Positions 9,200 through 17,722 of a DNA stretch of 46,327 nucleotides are shown here, piece after piece. Every line of letters begins with the position of its first letter. Positions within the stretch are counted from its first letter, which is position 1. The notes under the pieces were generated by a model. It had not been told where the DNA came from. It ran no database searches and worked only from the letters and a program-made list of their open reading frames with translations. The stretch is from JAABRU01 sp050180235 (lineage in GTDB: Bacteria; Desulfobacterota; Desulfobacteria; Desulfobacterales; Desulfococcaceae), in assembly GCA_050180235.1 (NCBI GenBank), contig JBFXEJ010000040.1, positions 1-46,327 of the forward strand, given 5' to 3'. Made by a program: the position numbers and the translations under genes.

Positions 9200-9479
9200 A
9201 AAATAAATATCCCATTGCCAAATCCATCCGTAAATTGAAGATAATTTTTTTCTGTATCTTTGCACTCATCCGGAAAGTTTCCGATCTGCTGAAGGTGCAT
9301 ATTCTGGCTGTCTGATTCAACTGCAACAGTCATTCATACGCGTTGTGGCAAAACATGAATCCAGTGTTTTCAGTGTGTTCCGGACACAGGCTTTCGCCGG
9401 TGTGACGGTTTTGTGAGGTTTTGAACCTGAAAGGGCTTTTTTGTTTTTGATACCTGAACATCTGAAAACTGCCCGGATT

Positions 9480-10190
9480 TTACCCAGCGGCAGACAGCCC
9501 TTTTTTCTCTTTTTCCGTGAGATGACGCCATGCGCCTTCAGGCAGATTTCCAAGATGGATGCCGGACATACGGATGCGTTTCAGTCCTGTTACATGCCCG
9601 CCCACCTTTCTGACCATGCGCCGGATCTGCCGGTTACGGCCTTCCTGCAGAATAATGCGGAAAGAATTTGGGGAAAGCTTTTGGATTTTGGCAGGACGGG
9701 TAATGGTTCCATCCAGAAGCAGACCTTTTTCCATCCTTTGCAGTGCTTCATCGCTGATAGCCCGGCCTGTAATTACCTCATATTCCTTTTCATGATCAAA
9801 AGAGGGATGGGAGAGCCTGAGATGCAGATCCCCGTCATTGGTCAGCAGCAGCAGCCCGGTGGATTCCCTGTCCAGGCGACCCACAGGATAGACCCTTTGG
9901 GGAATGTCAATGAGATCAAGCACTGTTTTTTCTCCGGGCTGCTCGCAGGTGCTCACATATCCCGCAGGTTTGTTCAGGGCAATATAAATCAGATCTTCCC
10001 CAATCTGAACCGGTTTTCCGTCACACTCAACCCGGTCATGTTCCGGATCTATTTTGCTGCCAAGAACCTTTACCACCTGACTGTTTACCCTGATCCGGCC
10101 GGACAGTATCCATTCCTCTCCCCGCCGCCGGGAACAGAGCCCTGCTGCTGAAAGGAATTTCTGCAGACGCATTCCATTGTCTTCTTTCAT
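9480..10190 (-). CDS. rluB: 23S rRNA pseudouridine synthase, RluB/RsuA family
   Basis: The product has an N-terminal S4 RNA-binding domain (MRLQKFLSAAGLCSRRRGEE) followed by a pseudouridine synthase domain with the catalytic Asp in VGRLDRESTGLLLLTNDG. The C-terminal motif EGRNRQIRRM is diagnostic of the RsuA/RluB/E/F group. These enzymes isomerise one uridine in rRNA; RluB (helix 89 of 23S rRNA) is the commonest single member in this phylum, but the exact target is inferred. The frame extends to a TTG at 10202 abutting the upstream stop. ATG 10190 with GGAAAA upstream fits better. It is probably co-transcribed with the upstream lipoprotein gene. Confidence 0.9.
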   Translation of the reverse strand: MKEDNGMRLQKFLSAAGLCSRRRGEEWILSGRIRVNSQVVKVLGSKIDPEHDRVECDGKPVQIGEDLIYIALNKPAGYVSTCEQPGEKTVLDLIDIPQRVYPVGRLDRESTGLLLLTNDGDLHLRLSHPSFDHEKEYEVITGRAISDEALQRMEKGLLLDGTITRPAKIQKLSPNSFRIILQEGRNRQIRRMVRKVGGHVTGLKRIRMSGIHLGNLPEGAWRHLTEKEKKGLSAAG

Positions 10191-10202
10191 GATATTTTCC
10201 AA

Positions 10203-10685
10203 TTACCAATGGCTGTCCGTGCCAAGCTTTTTATAGGATGATACCAGAGCATCCACAGATTTCTCCAGTCTGGGCCGTATAATCTCCATATCCGATTTCA
10301 GAAGAGGCTGGGTTCCGCCCCGGTGAAAAAGATACAAATCTTTGAATGTGGTGCGGATTTTATTGTCCTTGACCTCAACTATAAGCATAAAGCGGCATTC
10401 AAACAGGTCAGAGCCCCATTTGGACACCCGTTCATAGGGAATATAGGTCTGACCCACGATCATTCCCTCATACCTGTCAGAATAGCGGATTACATCCAGA
10501 TCATCGGAAAAACTGCCACTCACCCACAGTTTTGCCCCCTCATACAGTTCCGCTTTAGAGAATCCGGGAATTTCAGACACCTGCCGGATAAGCAGATCTT
10601 GCGGACCTGCGGGTTCAGGCGGAGGAGTGTCTGCGCATCCCCAGAGTATCAGCCACAAAAGCATTATGCCAAAGTTTTTTTTCAT
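10203..10685 (-). CDS. DUF4468-like lipoprotein
   Basis: This 160-residue protein has a lipoprotein signal: MKKNFGIMLLWLILWGC, with lipobox LWGC. The mature part resembles the DUF4468 / TBP-like fold family: a GFSKAELYEGAKLWVSGSFSD stretch, then EGMIVGQTYI, and a later VKDNKIRTTFKDL strand pair. Function is unknown. ATG 10685 is chosen because AGGAG lies five bases before it and the signal peptide starts there; the frame continues open to 10787 but that part has no signal. The stop is adjacent to the RluB-type gene start. The stretch 10788-11237 upstream holds a family A repeat (10966-11066) and otherwise nothing recognisable. Confidence 0.75.
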   Translation of the reverse strand: MKKNFGIMLLWLILWGCADTPPPEPAGPQDLLIRQVSEIPGFSKAELYEGAKLWVSGSFSDDLDVIRYSDRYEGMIVGQTYIPYERVSKWGSDLFECRFMLIVEVKDNKIRTTFKDLYLFHRGGTQPLLKSDMEIIRPRLEKSVDALVSSYKKLGTDSHW

Positions 10686-10965
10686 TTTTCTCCTGTTCTC
10701 TGCGATTTCAAAGGGATTTGTTTCAGCAGTATCCGTTTCAGGATAATATCTGTCCTGCAAAATACCAGCATTTTCCGGAAAAGGCAAGAGAGGTTTATTC
10801 CTGAGAATACAGTTTTCCCCTGTGGAATCTGTGCTGTTTTTGTGATTTTTGTGATGAACCCCGCAGAATCAGATTTGGCAGAACACCATTCCTGAATTGA
10901 AAATACAAAAAAAATGTGCTATGCTTCTGTATAAATTTCTGCCGCATTTTTGTTCATGCAAATTA

Positions 10966-11066
10966 AGGTGATTTTCATAAAAGAATATCCCGCCAAAGTC
11001 AGCATAAGCTTCCGGCTTATGCCCCGTGCCGGTGAACTGGGGGATATTTATTTTCAGAAATCACCT
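10966..11066. repeat. MITE-like element, family A (copy 2)
   Basis: 101 bp, ends AGGTGATTTTC and GAAATCACCT flanked by TTA/TAA. The inner dyad is ATAAGCTTCCGGCTTAT, and AATATCCCGCC / GGGGATATTT form the outer stem. Confidence 0.75.
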
Positions 11067-11237
11067 AATATCTTAAAATTTATACAGCAATGGCAGTAAG
11101 ACAAATGCTGTTAATCAGCCTTTTGCAAATCAGAAAACGCAAAGGTCATAATGTCAGGGAGTGATACCCATATTTGTTAACTTTACCGCTTACCGGGTTC
11201 TGCCCTGTGTACCGCAGACCCACAGGAGGATCAGACT

Positions 11238-12548
11238 ATGGTGACACCGCAGTCATTGGATGCACGGGAAGACAAAATCGCTGTTGTCGGACTGGGTTAT
11301 GTGGGACTTCCCCTGGCAGTCCATCTTTCGGCCCATTTTGATGTGGTCGGTTATGATCTGAAAACAGAAAGAATCCGGGAACTGGAAGCCGGGCATGACC
11401 GTACACTGGAAGTGACAGATGAGGAACTCCGTGCTGCCCCGGTTTTTTTTACAGACAGTCCGGAAGAACTTTCCAAATGCCGTATGATTATTGTGGCTGT
11501 TCCCACTCCCATTGACAGCCATCGCATCCCGGATCTCAGCCCTTTGGAAGGCTCTTCTGAAACTGTGGGAAAACATATGAAACCCGGAACCTGTACAGTG
11601 TTTGAATCCACTGTTTATCCGGGTGCGACAGAAGAGGTCTGCATTCCCATCATGGAAAAAATGTCGGGGCTTACATTCGGAAAGGACTTCATGGCCGGTT
11701 ATTCCCCGGAGCGGATCAATCCGGGAGACAAAGTTCACAGTCTGGACAAGATTGTAAAAATTGTTTCCGGTTCCTGCCCTGCCGCACTGGATCTGCTGAC
11801 CCATGTGTATGGCAAAGTGGTGAAGGCCGGTCTGCACCGGGCTTCTTCCATCAAAGTGGCAGAGGCCGCAAAAGTTATTGAAAACACACAGCGGGATCTC
11901 AATATCGCGCTGATGAATGAACTTGCCATGATCTTTGACAAAATCGGCATTGACACCGCAGAAGTGCTGGCGGCTGCGGGAACCAAATGGAATTTTATGC
12001 CTTTCCGTCCCGGTCTTGTGGGCGGCCACTGCATTGGCGTTGATCCCTATTATCTGACCTTCAAGGCCGAATCTCTGGGTTATCATCCGGACATGATTCT
12101 GGCCGGACGGCGCATCAATGACGGCATGGGCAAATATGTTGCCGAGCGCACAGTGAAAATGCTTATCCGGCTGGGAAAACAGGTGCGCGGGGCAAAGATT
12201 GCTGTGCTGGGTCTGACCTTCAAGGAGGATGTTCCTGACCTGAGAAATACCAAAGTGACTGATATTATCTCAGAACTCCGGGATTACGGAGTGGAGCCGC
12301 TGGTTCACGATCCTATGGCAGATCCCGAGGAAGCCTGGCGCTATTACGGCATTGAACTGCAGAAAATGGAAAGCATTTCAGGAGCAGACGGCGTCATTCT
12401 GGCAGTGATGCACAAAAAATACAGGGATATGGGGCTGCTGAACATTTCCAGGCTCTGCGCTCCGGGTTCTTCTATGGTAATTGACATCAAAAGTGCATTC
12501 AGCCCGGCAGAGGCGGAAAAACTGAATATTCAGTACTGGCGTCTGTAA
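11238..12548 (+). CDS. nucleotide sugar dehydrogenase, TviB/WbpO type
   Basis: This 436-residue NAD-dependent UDP-hexose 6-dehydrogenase probably makes UDP-N-acetylgalactosaminuronate or UDP-N-acetylglucosaminuronate for a surface polysaccharide. A Rossmann GLGYVGLPLA motif lies near residue 17, followed by VAVPTPID and the ESTVYPGATEE segment. The catalytic Cys is in LVGGHCIGVDPYYLT, which is the TviB/WbpO version rather than the UDP-glucose dehydrogenase version. The C-terminal GLTFKEDVPDLRNTKV domain is complete. A strong GGAGG precedes the ATG by nine bases. No other polysaccharide genes flank it; it stands alone between repeat-rich spacers. Substrate choice is inferred from motif similarity. 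Confidence 0.9.
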   Translation: MVTPQSLDAREDKIAVVGLGYVGLPLAVHLSAHFDVVGYDLKTERIRELEAGHDRTLEVTDEELRAAPVFFTDSPEELSKCRMIIVAVPTPIDSHRIPDLSPLEGSSETVGKHMKPGTCTVFESTVYPGATEEVCIPIMEKMSGLTFGKDFMAGYSPERINPGDKVHSLDKIVKIVSGSCPAALDLLTHVYGKVVKAGLHRASSIKVAEAAKVIENTQRDLNIALMNELAMIFDKIGIDTAEVLAAAGTKWNFMPFRPGLVGGHCIGVDPYYLTFKAESLGYHPDMILAGRRINDGMGKYVAERTVKMLIRLGKQVRGAKIAVLGLTFKEDVPDLRNTKVTDIISELRDYGVEPLVHDPMADPEEAWRYYGIELQKMESISGADGVILAVMHKKYRDMGLLNISRLCAPGSSMVIDIKSAFSPAEAEKLNIQYWRL

Positions 12549-12625
12549 ATACTGACTTCCATAAACATTCAGAATATCGAAAACTCACTTCCCCTAAATG
12601 GGAGAGGGAGAATTAAGGAAATTTT

Positions 12626-12762
12626 AGGTGATTTCCATTAAAGATTATACCGTTTTTCGTAGGGTGGGCACGGCTTTTTGTGCCCGCCGTCCTGCTGAAA
12701 CGGCGGGCACAAAAAGCCGTGCCCACCCTACAATATGGTACATTTTTTCATGGAAATCGCCT
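12626..12762. repeat. MITE-like element, family B (copy 2)
   Basis: 137 bp with ends AGGTGATTTCC and GAAATCGCCT and a TTA on both sides. It contains the same GTAGGGTGGGCACGG inner palindrome as the copy at 9062. A second short palindrome (AGATCTGCTGA ... TCAGCAGATCT, 12764-12808) follows directly. Confidence 0.8.
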
Positions 12763-13330
12763 TAGATCTGCTGACATTGCATCATTTCAGTCAAAATTCA
12801 GCAGATCTAAAACTTTCCGGATGATTGCAGAAATTGTATTTTTGCACTGTGGAACCGGCATTAAACCGGAGCATTTTCTGCTGTTCAGTCATGCAGAAAT
12901 GCAGTTTTTGCACTCCGGGAACCGCCAAAGATGGCAGTCATATACTTTAACTCCTTTATTTTATCCGGAAATTAAATTCAGCATTAGGCCGATTTACAGA
13001 AAAGAATATACTGCTTTGCCAGCTTTGATTTTATGCGCTGAAGTGTGCATAAAAACCGGATTTTTCCGAAAAATCAGGTTTTTGCGGCACCAAGATATGC
13101 TGTCTGCAGGTTTCCTGTGCTGCAGTTTCTGTGAACTGAACAGGGACATTCATTTTCATAAATCACCTTACTTGTGCAGCAGTGCCGCATTCCGGAGTCG
13201 GTCTTTGCCCTGCAGAAAACATTGGGAATGAGATAAACCATAACTCCGGGGCGGAAATCTCCGCCCCGGAAATTTCCGGACTTTCATGCCTCATACTGCC
13301 CGCCTTTTAGGAAAATCTTCGTGAGACTTA
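12763..13330. other. gene-free repeat-derived spacer
   Basis: No credible gene. It contains an AGATCT palindrome, a copy of the CCGGATTTTTCC hairpin also seen after feoB (about 13050-13080) and a half family A element (about 13133-13171, ending TAAATCACCTTA). A frame open across 12680-13231 runs through these repeats and shows no protein-like character. Confidence 0.6.
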
Positions 13331-13454
13331 TACCAAATCGCCATTGATTTTATAGAATATTGTCAGTTTTTTCACCGTTCCGGGAGTGCAAAAAACCGTT
13401 CCGCTTAATTTTTGCACTCCTCCGGATCAGTATCAATTCAATGGCGAACCGGTA
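13331..13454. repeat. MITE-like element, family C (copy 2)
   Basis: 124 bp with ends TACCAAATCGCCATTGATTT and CAATGGCGAACCGGTA. The core hairpin AGTGCAAAAAACCG...TTTTTGCACT is present. Confidence 0.8.
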
Positions 13455-13622
13455 TTAGGTTCTGTTGACATTTCTATAACATCCTGAATTTGCAGGAACC
13501 GGTTTCTCCGGAATGAACCATGCGGATTTTCCATGACTCTGCCCGGAACGGGATTCAGGCATGTTTCAGGTTCAGACCGGAGTCACTGACCGGCAGTCTG
13601 ATCTGAAATGTCAACAGAACCT

Positions 13623-13724
13623 AGGTGATTTCCGGAAAAAAATATACCACCAAAGTATCAAAAGCTTCCAGCTTTTGCATTTTGCCTGTGAACTGAAATG
13701 GTATATTTATTTTCATAAATCACA
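13623..13724. repeat. MITE-like element, family A (copy 3)
   Basis: About 102 bp with ends AGGTGATTTCC and ATAAATCACA. The inner hairpin is CAAAAGCTTCCAGCTTTTG and the outer stem is AAATATACCA / TGGTATATTT. Confidence 0.7.
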
Positions 13725-13753
13725 TTATACCATTACTCAGAATATTTGATGGT

Positions 13754-13826
13754 ACAGCCGCGAATTGCACGAATGACACGAATTATGGTTTGTGCATCCG
13801 TGCAGATTCGTGTTATTCGCGGCTGT
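13754..13826. repeat. dispersed palindrome, family E (copy 1)
   Basis: 73 bp imperfect palindrome, ACAGCCGCGAATTGCACGAA to its complement, with an inner ACGAATTATGG...CCGTGCAGATTCGT part. A second copy is at 44101-44162. Confidence 0.7.
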
Positions 13827-13841
13827 TTAAACTATATTATA

Positions 13842-13967
13842 AACCCAAGTTGCTACCTATAAAATTATAAACATCATATAAACAGGATGTTATAAAAAAG
13901 ACGGTAATTTTGCCTAAAATTCGCTGCCTGATATTATTGAATTTTTCCATAGGTAGCAACTTGAGTT
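13842..13967. repeat. inverted-repeat element, family D
   Basis: About 126 bp with 19-bp inverted ends AACCCAAGTTGCTACCTAT and ATAGGTAGCAACTTGAGTT. The interior is AT-rich with no coding potential. It is the only copy seen here. The remaining 13968-14336 stretch shows no gene; the zinc-ribbon MreB gene promoter probably lies there. Confidence 0.6.
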
Positions 13968-14336
13968 ATTATAAACTCTGCTGAGGCAGGCATTTCGAAT
14001 GCGGTATTTTACAGCCGAAATGTTTCAAGTAATGGTATAGGTGTTTAGCGTCTTTATGTTCCTGTTTTGAAAAATGGGTGAATTATCTGTTCTCTTTACG
14101 CAGCCTTTCCAAAAATCATGAAGTTACTGACTTTCACCGTTCGCCGGTATGACGGAAGTTCGTAAGGCTGATTATCTTTTTACGATTCCTTTGACGTAAA
14201 GGCAGAGTTTTTTATTTCAAGGCAGGATTATTCTACCTGAGAATACACTGTATCCCCAATTGATTTTTTTCTTTTTGTCAGCATAATCATCATAACAGCG
14301 CATGATGAGAAATGAAAGACACAAATCCGGAGTCTG

Positions 14337-15716
14337 ATGATGAAAATCCAATGTCCCAAATGCCTTGCCAAATATCAAACCGATTCTGCCAAAATTCCTG
14401 CACAGGGAATTTATGCGATCTGCGGCAAATGTCAGACACGCTTTTTTGTGAAAAGGGAAACAAATCTGCAGGAACCATTTTCTGTTTCAGTTCCTTATGT
14501 ATGCGAAAACTGCGGACAGATAATCGGCAGACTGGAAAAAATGTATCCTTACAGATCATATACCGTATGTCAACTATGCCATAACAAACTGGAGGCCGCC
14601 ATGTTCAAAAAGAATGATTCGTTTGCTGATTCACAGATGGCTGTGAAAGAAAAAAAGCGCACGGAAAACACCGCTCAGAACGGGATGATGAACCGCTTTC
14701 TCAGCATGTTTTCCAATGATCTGGCCATTGATCTGGGAACAGCCAACACCCTTGTGTACAAAAAAAGAAAAGGGATTGTCCTGAATGAATCTTCGGTTGT
14801 TGCATTGCGGACAGACCGGATCAACGGGCACCGGGTTCTGGCTGTGGGAATGGAAGCCAGGCGGATGATGGGAAAAACTCCGGCAAACGTTGTTACCATC
14901 CGGCCCATGCGTGACGGGGTCATAGCGGATTTTGAAGCCACCAGTGTAATGCTCAGGCAGTTTATCCAAAAAGTGCGGAGCCGCATGAACATTTTCAGGC
15001 CCAGAATGATCATTGCTGTCCCCTCCGGCATCAGTTCTGTGGAAAAACGCGCAGTCAGGGAATCTGCCGAGCAGTGCGGGGCAAGACAGGTCTTTCTGGT
15101 TGAGGAGCCTCTTGCTGCGGCAGTTGGAGCGGATATGCCCATTTCCGAACCCACCTGCAATATGGTCGTGGATATTGGCGGCGGAACCACGGACGTGGCC
15201 GTTATTTCCCTGGGTGGCATCGTGTCCGGTGTTTCCATCAAAGTGGCCGGGGATAAAATGGATGAGGCCATTATGCGTTATGTGAAAAAACATTACAACT
15301 TTCTTATCGGTGAGCGTACAGCCGAAGAGATCAAAGTCAGCATAGGCAATGCCTGCCCGGACAGGGAACATCCTGAAACGATGGAGGTGAAGGGCTGGGA
15401 AATCGTGTCCGGAAGACCCATGATACTGACTCTCAATGCTATGGAGGTGCGCAATGCCATATCCGAACAGCTTGCAGCCATTACAGATGCCATAAAAATG
15501 GTACTTGACAGAACCCCGCAGGAACTCGCCGCCAATGCCCTGGATAACGGAATTGTGCTGACCGGAGGTGTGGCTCTGATGAAAAATCTTGACATGTATA
15601 TGGAAAAGGAAATCGGGCTTCCCATAAAAGTGGCAGATGATCCGCTGACCACCATTGTCATGGGTTCCGGAAAAATCCTTGATAACCGCCGTCTGTTCAA
15701 AAAAATTCTGGATTAA
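14337..15716 (+). CDS. MreB-family actin homologue with two N-terminal zinc ribbons
   Basis: The 459-residue protein begins with two CxxC...CxxC ribbons: Cys6/9/29/32 (MJ0042 type, IQCPKCLAKYQ) and Cys56/59/78/81. A charged linker runs to about residue 125. A complete MreB/Mbl domain follows: phosphate-1 loop AIDLGTANT (130-138), IAVPSGISSVEKRA, EEPLAAAVGA, phosphate-2 DIGGGTTDVAV and adenosine motif LTGGVALM. MreB forms membrane-associated ATP filaments that place cell-wall synthesis. No mreC, mreD, pbp2 or rodA is nearby, so this is likely a second, specialised paralogue. The first or second ATG (14337/14340) is preceded by CCGGAG. The zinc ribbons are in frame, with no sign of a sequencing join. 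Confidence 0.92.
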   Translation: MMKIQCPKCLAKYQTDSAKIPAQGIYAICGKCQTRFFVKRETNLQEPFSVSVPYVCENCGQIIGRLEKMYPYRSYTVCQLCHNKLEAAMFKKNDSFADSQMAVKEKKRTENTAQNGMMNRFLSMFSNDLAIDLGTANTLVYKKRKGIVLNESSVVALRTDRINGHRVLAVGMEARRMMGKTPANVVTIRPMRDGVIADFEATSVMLRQFIQKVRSRMNIFRPRMIIAVPSGISSVEKRAVRESAEQCGARQVFLVEEPLAAAVGADMPISEPTCNMVVDIGGGTTDVAVISLGGIVSGVSIKVAGDKMDEAIMRYVKKHYNFLIGERTAEEIKVSIGNACPDREHPETMEVKGWEIVSGRPMILTLNAMEVRNAISEQLAAITDAIKMVLDRTPQELAANALDNGIVLTGGVALMKNLDMYMEKEIGLPIKVADDPLTTIVMGSGKILDNRRLFKKILD

Positions 15717-15865
15717 TATCCCGCCCTGTGCACCTGCGTCATACCGATGAAAGTCGGTATCCACAATATGCTGAAAACACCGGATTCCTGTTTTCGCCGG
15801 AATAACGGCCAGGAGGGTAAACAGATTTTTTTGCTGAAATATTCTTTTCTGATTTCATGCGGTTA
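15717..15865. repeat. degenerate dispersed repeat downstream of the MreB-like gene
   Basis: Contains GGATTCCTGTTTTCGCCGGAATAA near 15782, a common genome-wide repeat motif whose degenerate relatives appear near 9350-9410 and 26880-26905. No gene is seen. Confidence 0.4.
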
Positions 15866-16002
15866 TACCGATTCACCATTGGTTTTATACGATGCTGAAT
15901 GCAAATCCGGAGGAGTGCAAAAATCGGGCGGAGCGGTTTTCTGCACACCCGGAACGGTGAAAAAAACTGATAATATTGTATAAAATCAATGGCGAATCAG
16001 TA
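15866..16002. repeat. MITE-like element, family C (copy 3)
   Basis: 137 bp with ends TACCGATTCACCATTGGTTT and AATGGCGAATCAGTA. The core is in inverted orientation (GGAGTGCAAAAATCGGGCGG), as in the copy at 5333. It ends 23 bases before the pentapeptide gene and may contribute its upstream sequence. Confidence 0.8.
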
Positions 16003-16024
16003 TTAATGAATACTTCCCCAAAAA

Positions 16025-16918
16025 GTGAAAAAAATTATGATATTGCATAGCCTGCGGCACAGTCCCCTGAAAAAATATTCCCTGCTGAAAAATATGATCC
16101 GCTTTTTTTCCCGGAAATTCGGAAAGGTCTCAGATTTCCCGGACATATTTTCCGGGAAACATTTTCCGGATGCGTATTTTTTCCAAAAAAATTTTGAAAA
16201 TGCGGATCTGCGCGGTGCCTGTTTTGCCAATGCAGATTTGCGCAATGCGGATTTCCGGAATGCAAACCTGCGCGGTGCAGATCTGAAATCTGCGGATTTG
16301 CGCAATGCCTTTATGCAAAACACCATTCTGCGGGAGGCAGACCTGAGCCGGGCCAACCTGGGAAATGCTGTACTGCAGAACGCGGATTTCCGGGAAGCAT
16401 GCCTGTGGAAAGCCTGTCTAAGAAATGCCCTGCTCGTCAAGGCAGATCTGAGGGAAGCGGAACTTGCGGATGCGGATTTGGATTTTGCAAACATGGAATA
16501 TGCCCTTGTCCGCGGAGCCGGACTGGCAGAGACCAGTCTGGAAAATGTATCTGCAGAGGGAGCTGATTTCACCGACGCTAATCTGCGGGAGGCGGATCTG
16601 CACAAAGGATGCTTCCGGAACGCTCTTTTCTGCCGGGCCAATCTGCAAAAGGCTGATTTGAGCGAAACCGATATGGAAAAAGCTGTTTTTCAGGGTGCTG
16701 ATTTCTGGCGGGCCAATCTCAGCGGCGCGGATTTGACAGGAGCGGATTTGCGGAATACAGTTTTCATCGGGGCAAATCTGAACTGTGCAATACTGTGGAA
16801 AGCCAATCTGAGCGAGTCAGATCTTAGTTATGCAGACCTTGAACATGCCCTGCTGAGGGATGCGGATATCCGGAATGCGGATATGGACGGCGAAAACTTG
16901 GACAGGGAAAAATATTAA
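16025..16918 (+). CDS. pentapeptide-repeat protein
   Basis: Up to 297 residues. From about residue 55 nearly the whole protein consists of tandem A(D/N)LxX pentapeptides (ANADLRNADFRNANLRGADL and so on), forming a right-handed quadrilateral beta helix. The N-terminal 50 residues are basic and hydrophobic without a clear signal peptide. Some pentapeptide proteins mimic DNA and protect gyrase, but nothing here assigns that role. Start choice is weak: GTG 16025 lacks a good ribosome binding site, and ATG 16037 or ATG 16094 are possible. The gene stands alone between repeat regions. Confidence 0.8.
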   Translation: MKKIMILHSLRHSPLKKYSLLKNMIRFFSRKFGKVSDFPDIFSGKHFPDAYFFQKNFENADLRGACFANADLRNADFRNANLRGADLKSADLRNAFMQNTILREADLSRANLGNAVLQNADFREACLWKACLRNALLVKADLREAELADADLDFANMEYALVRGAGLAETSLENVSAEGADFTDANLREADLHKGCFRNALFCRANLQKADLSETDMEKAVFQGADFWRANLSGADLTGADLRNTVFIGANLNCAILWKANLSESDLSYADLEHALLRDADIRNADMDGENLDREKY

Positions 16919-17025
16919 TATTCAGCAAACTGTTTTATCAATAATTTTTTTTAATTCACCCATCTGCATTCTGAAACATTCATCACGTCAGTTTCTCTCC
17001 TGCCGGTTCAGATCTGAGAGTATAA

Positions 17026-17161
17026 TACCAAATCGCCATTGATTTTATATAATATTTCAGTTTTTTTCACCGTTGTGCGTGTGCAAAAAACCGCTCCGCT
17101 TAATTTTTGCACTCCTCCGGATTTGCATTCCGCATTGTATAAAATCAATGGAGAATTGGTA
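17026..17161. repeat. MITE-like element, family C (copy 4)
   Basis: 136 bp with ends TACCAAATCGCCATTGATTT and CAATGGAGAATTGGTA. The core hairpin GTGCAAAAA...TTTTTGCAC is perfect. A solitary further end (TACCGTTTCGCCATTGGTTT) begins at 17166. Confidence 0.8.
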
Positions 17162-17413
17162 TAATACCGTTTCGCCATTGGTTTTTTCAGAAAATTCCCT
17201 CCTGTGGAACAATATGAAAAATGGGCTGCGGAAAAAATGGCAATTGACTTGGGGACAGGATATTGTTACTCATCTTTTTTGTTTCTATCTTTGTGCCCAT
17301 GCTTCGCATCAATGCCATTAACTCAGGGAGAAGGTGTCCTGAACTGAAAGTTTGAGATTCTGAAATAATTCAGAAAACAGTGCCGAATTTTCAGTTAATG
17401 GCTCCGGAAATCT

Positions 17414-17640
17414 CTTAACTCAATGGCGTTGAAGCTCCGCTTTGGGGATATTCTGTCGTGGAAGTTCAACTTTCCCCGTTTTTCCGTTCCCAGGCGCCGG
17501 TCCAATGCCATTAAGTTAAGGAACGGAATAAACCGGATAAACCCCGCAGGGGTTTCAGAGAACAGTCCGGCAGTTTACTGCCGGGACTCTGAAATTTTTT
17601 CTCCGTGATTCCCGGCAGTAAACTGCCGGGCTATTCTGGA
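17414..17640. repeat. small inverted-repeat unit and two REP-like palindromes
   Basis: 17414-17520 is bounded by CTTAACTCAATGGC and GCCATTAAGTTAAG in inverted orientation. Two REP-like palindromes follow (CCGGCAGTTTACTGCCGGG about 17562-17581 and CCCGGCAGTAAACTGCCGGG about 17610-17630). The whole 16919-17722 interval has no gene apart from these and family C copy 4. Confidence 0.55.
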
Positions 17641-17722
17641 ACTTCACAACAGGGGAGAAATTAAACAGTTAGCGTTTAAAGTACCAAAGCAGATTTGTTC
17701 AAAACTCATTTAAGGAGTTGCC

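Noticed and set aside
9022..9333. 103-residue minus-strand frame as an intact gene
   Set aside because: More than half of it is translated from the family B palindrome; at best the first part is a gene remnant.
12680..13231. 183-residue plus-strand frame
   Set aside because: It runs through a family B palindrome and other repeats; the apparent protein is made of repeat translations.
17550..17640. possible CRISPR repeats
   Set aside because: Only two inverted GCAGTTTACTGC palindromes with no regular spacing or spacers; they are REP-like.
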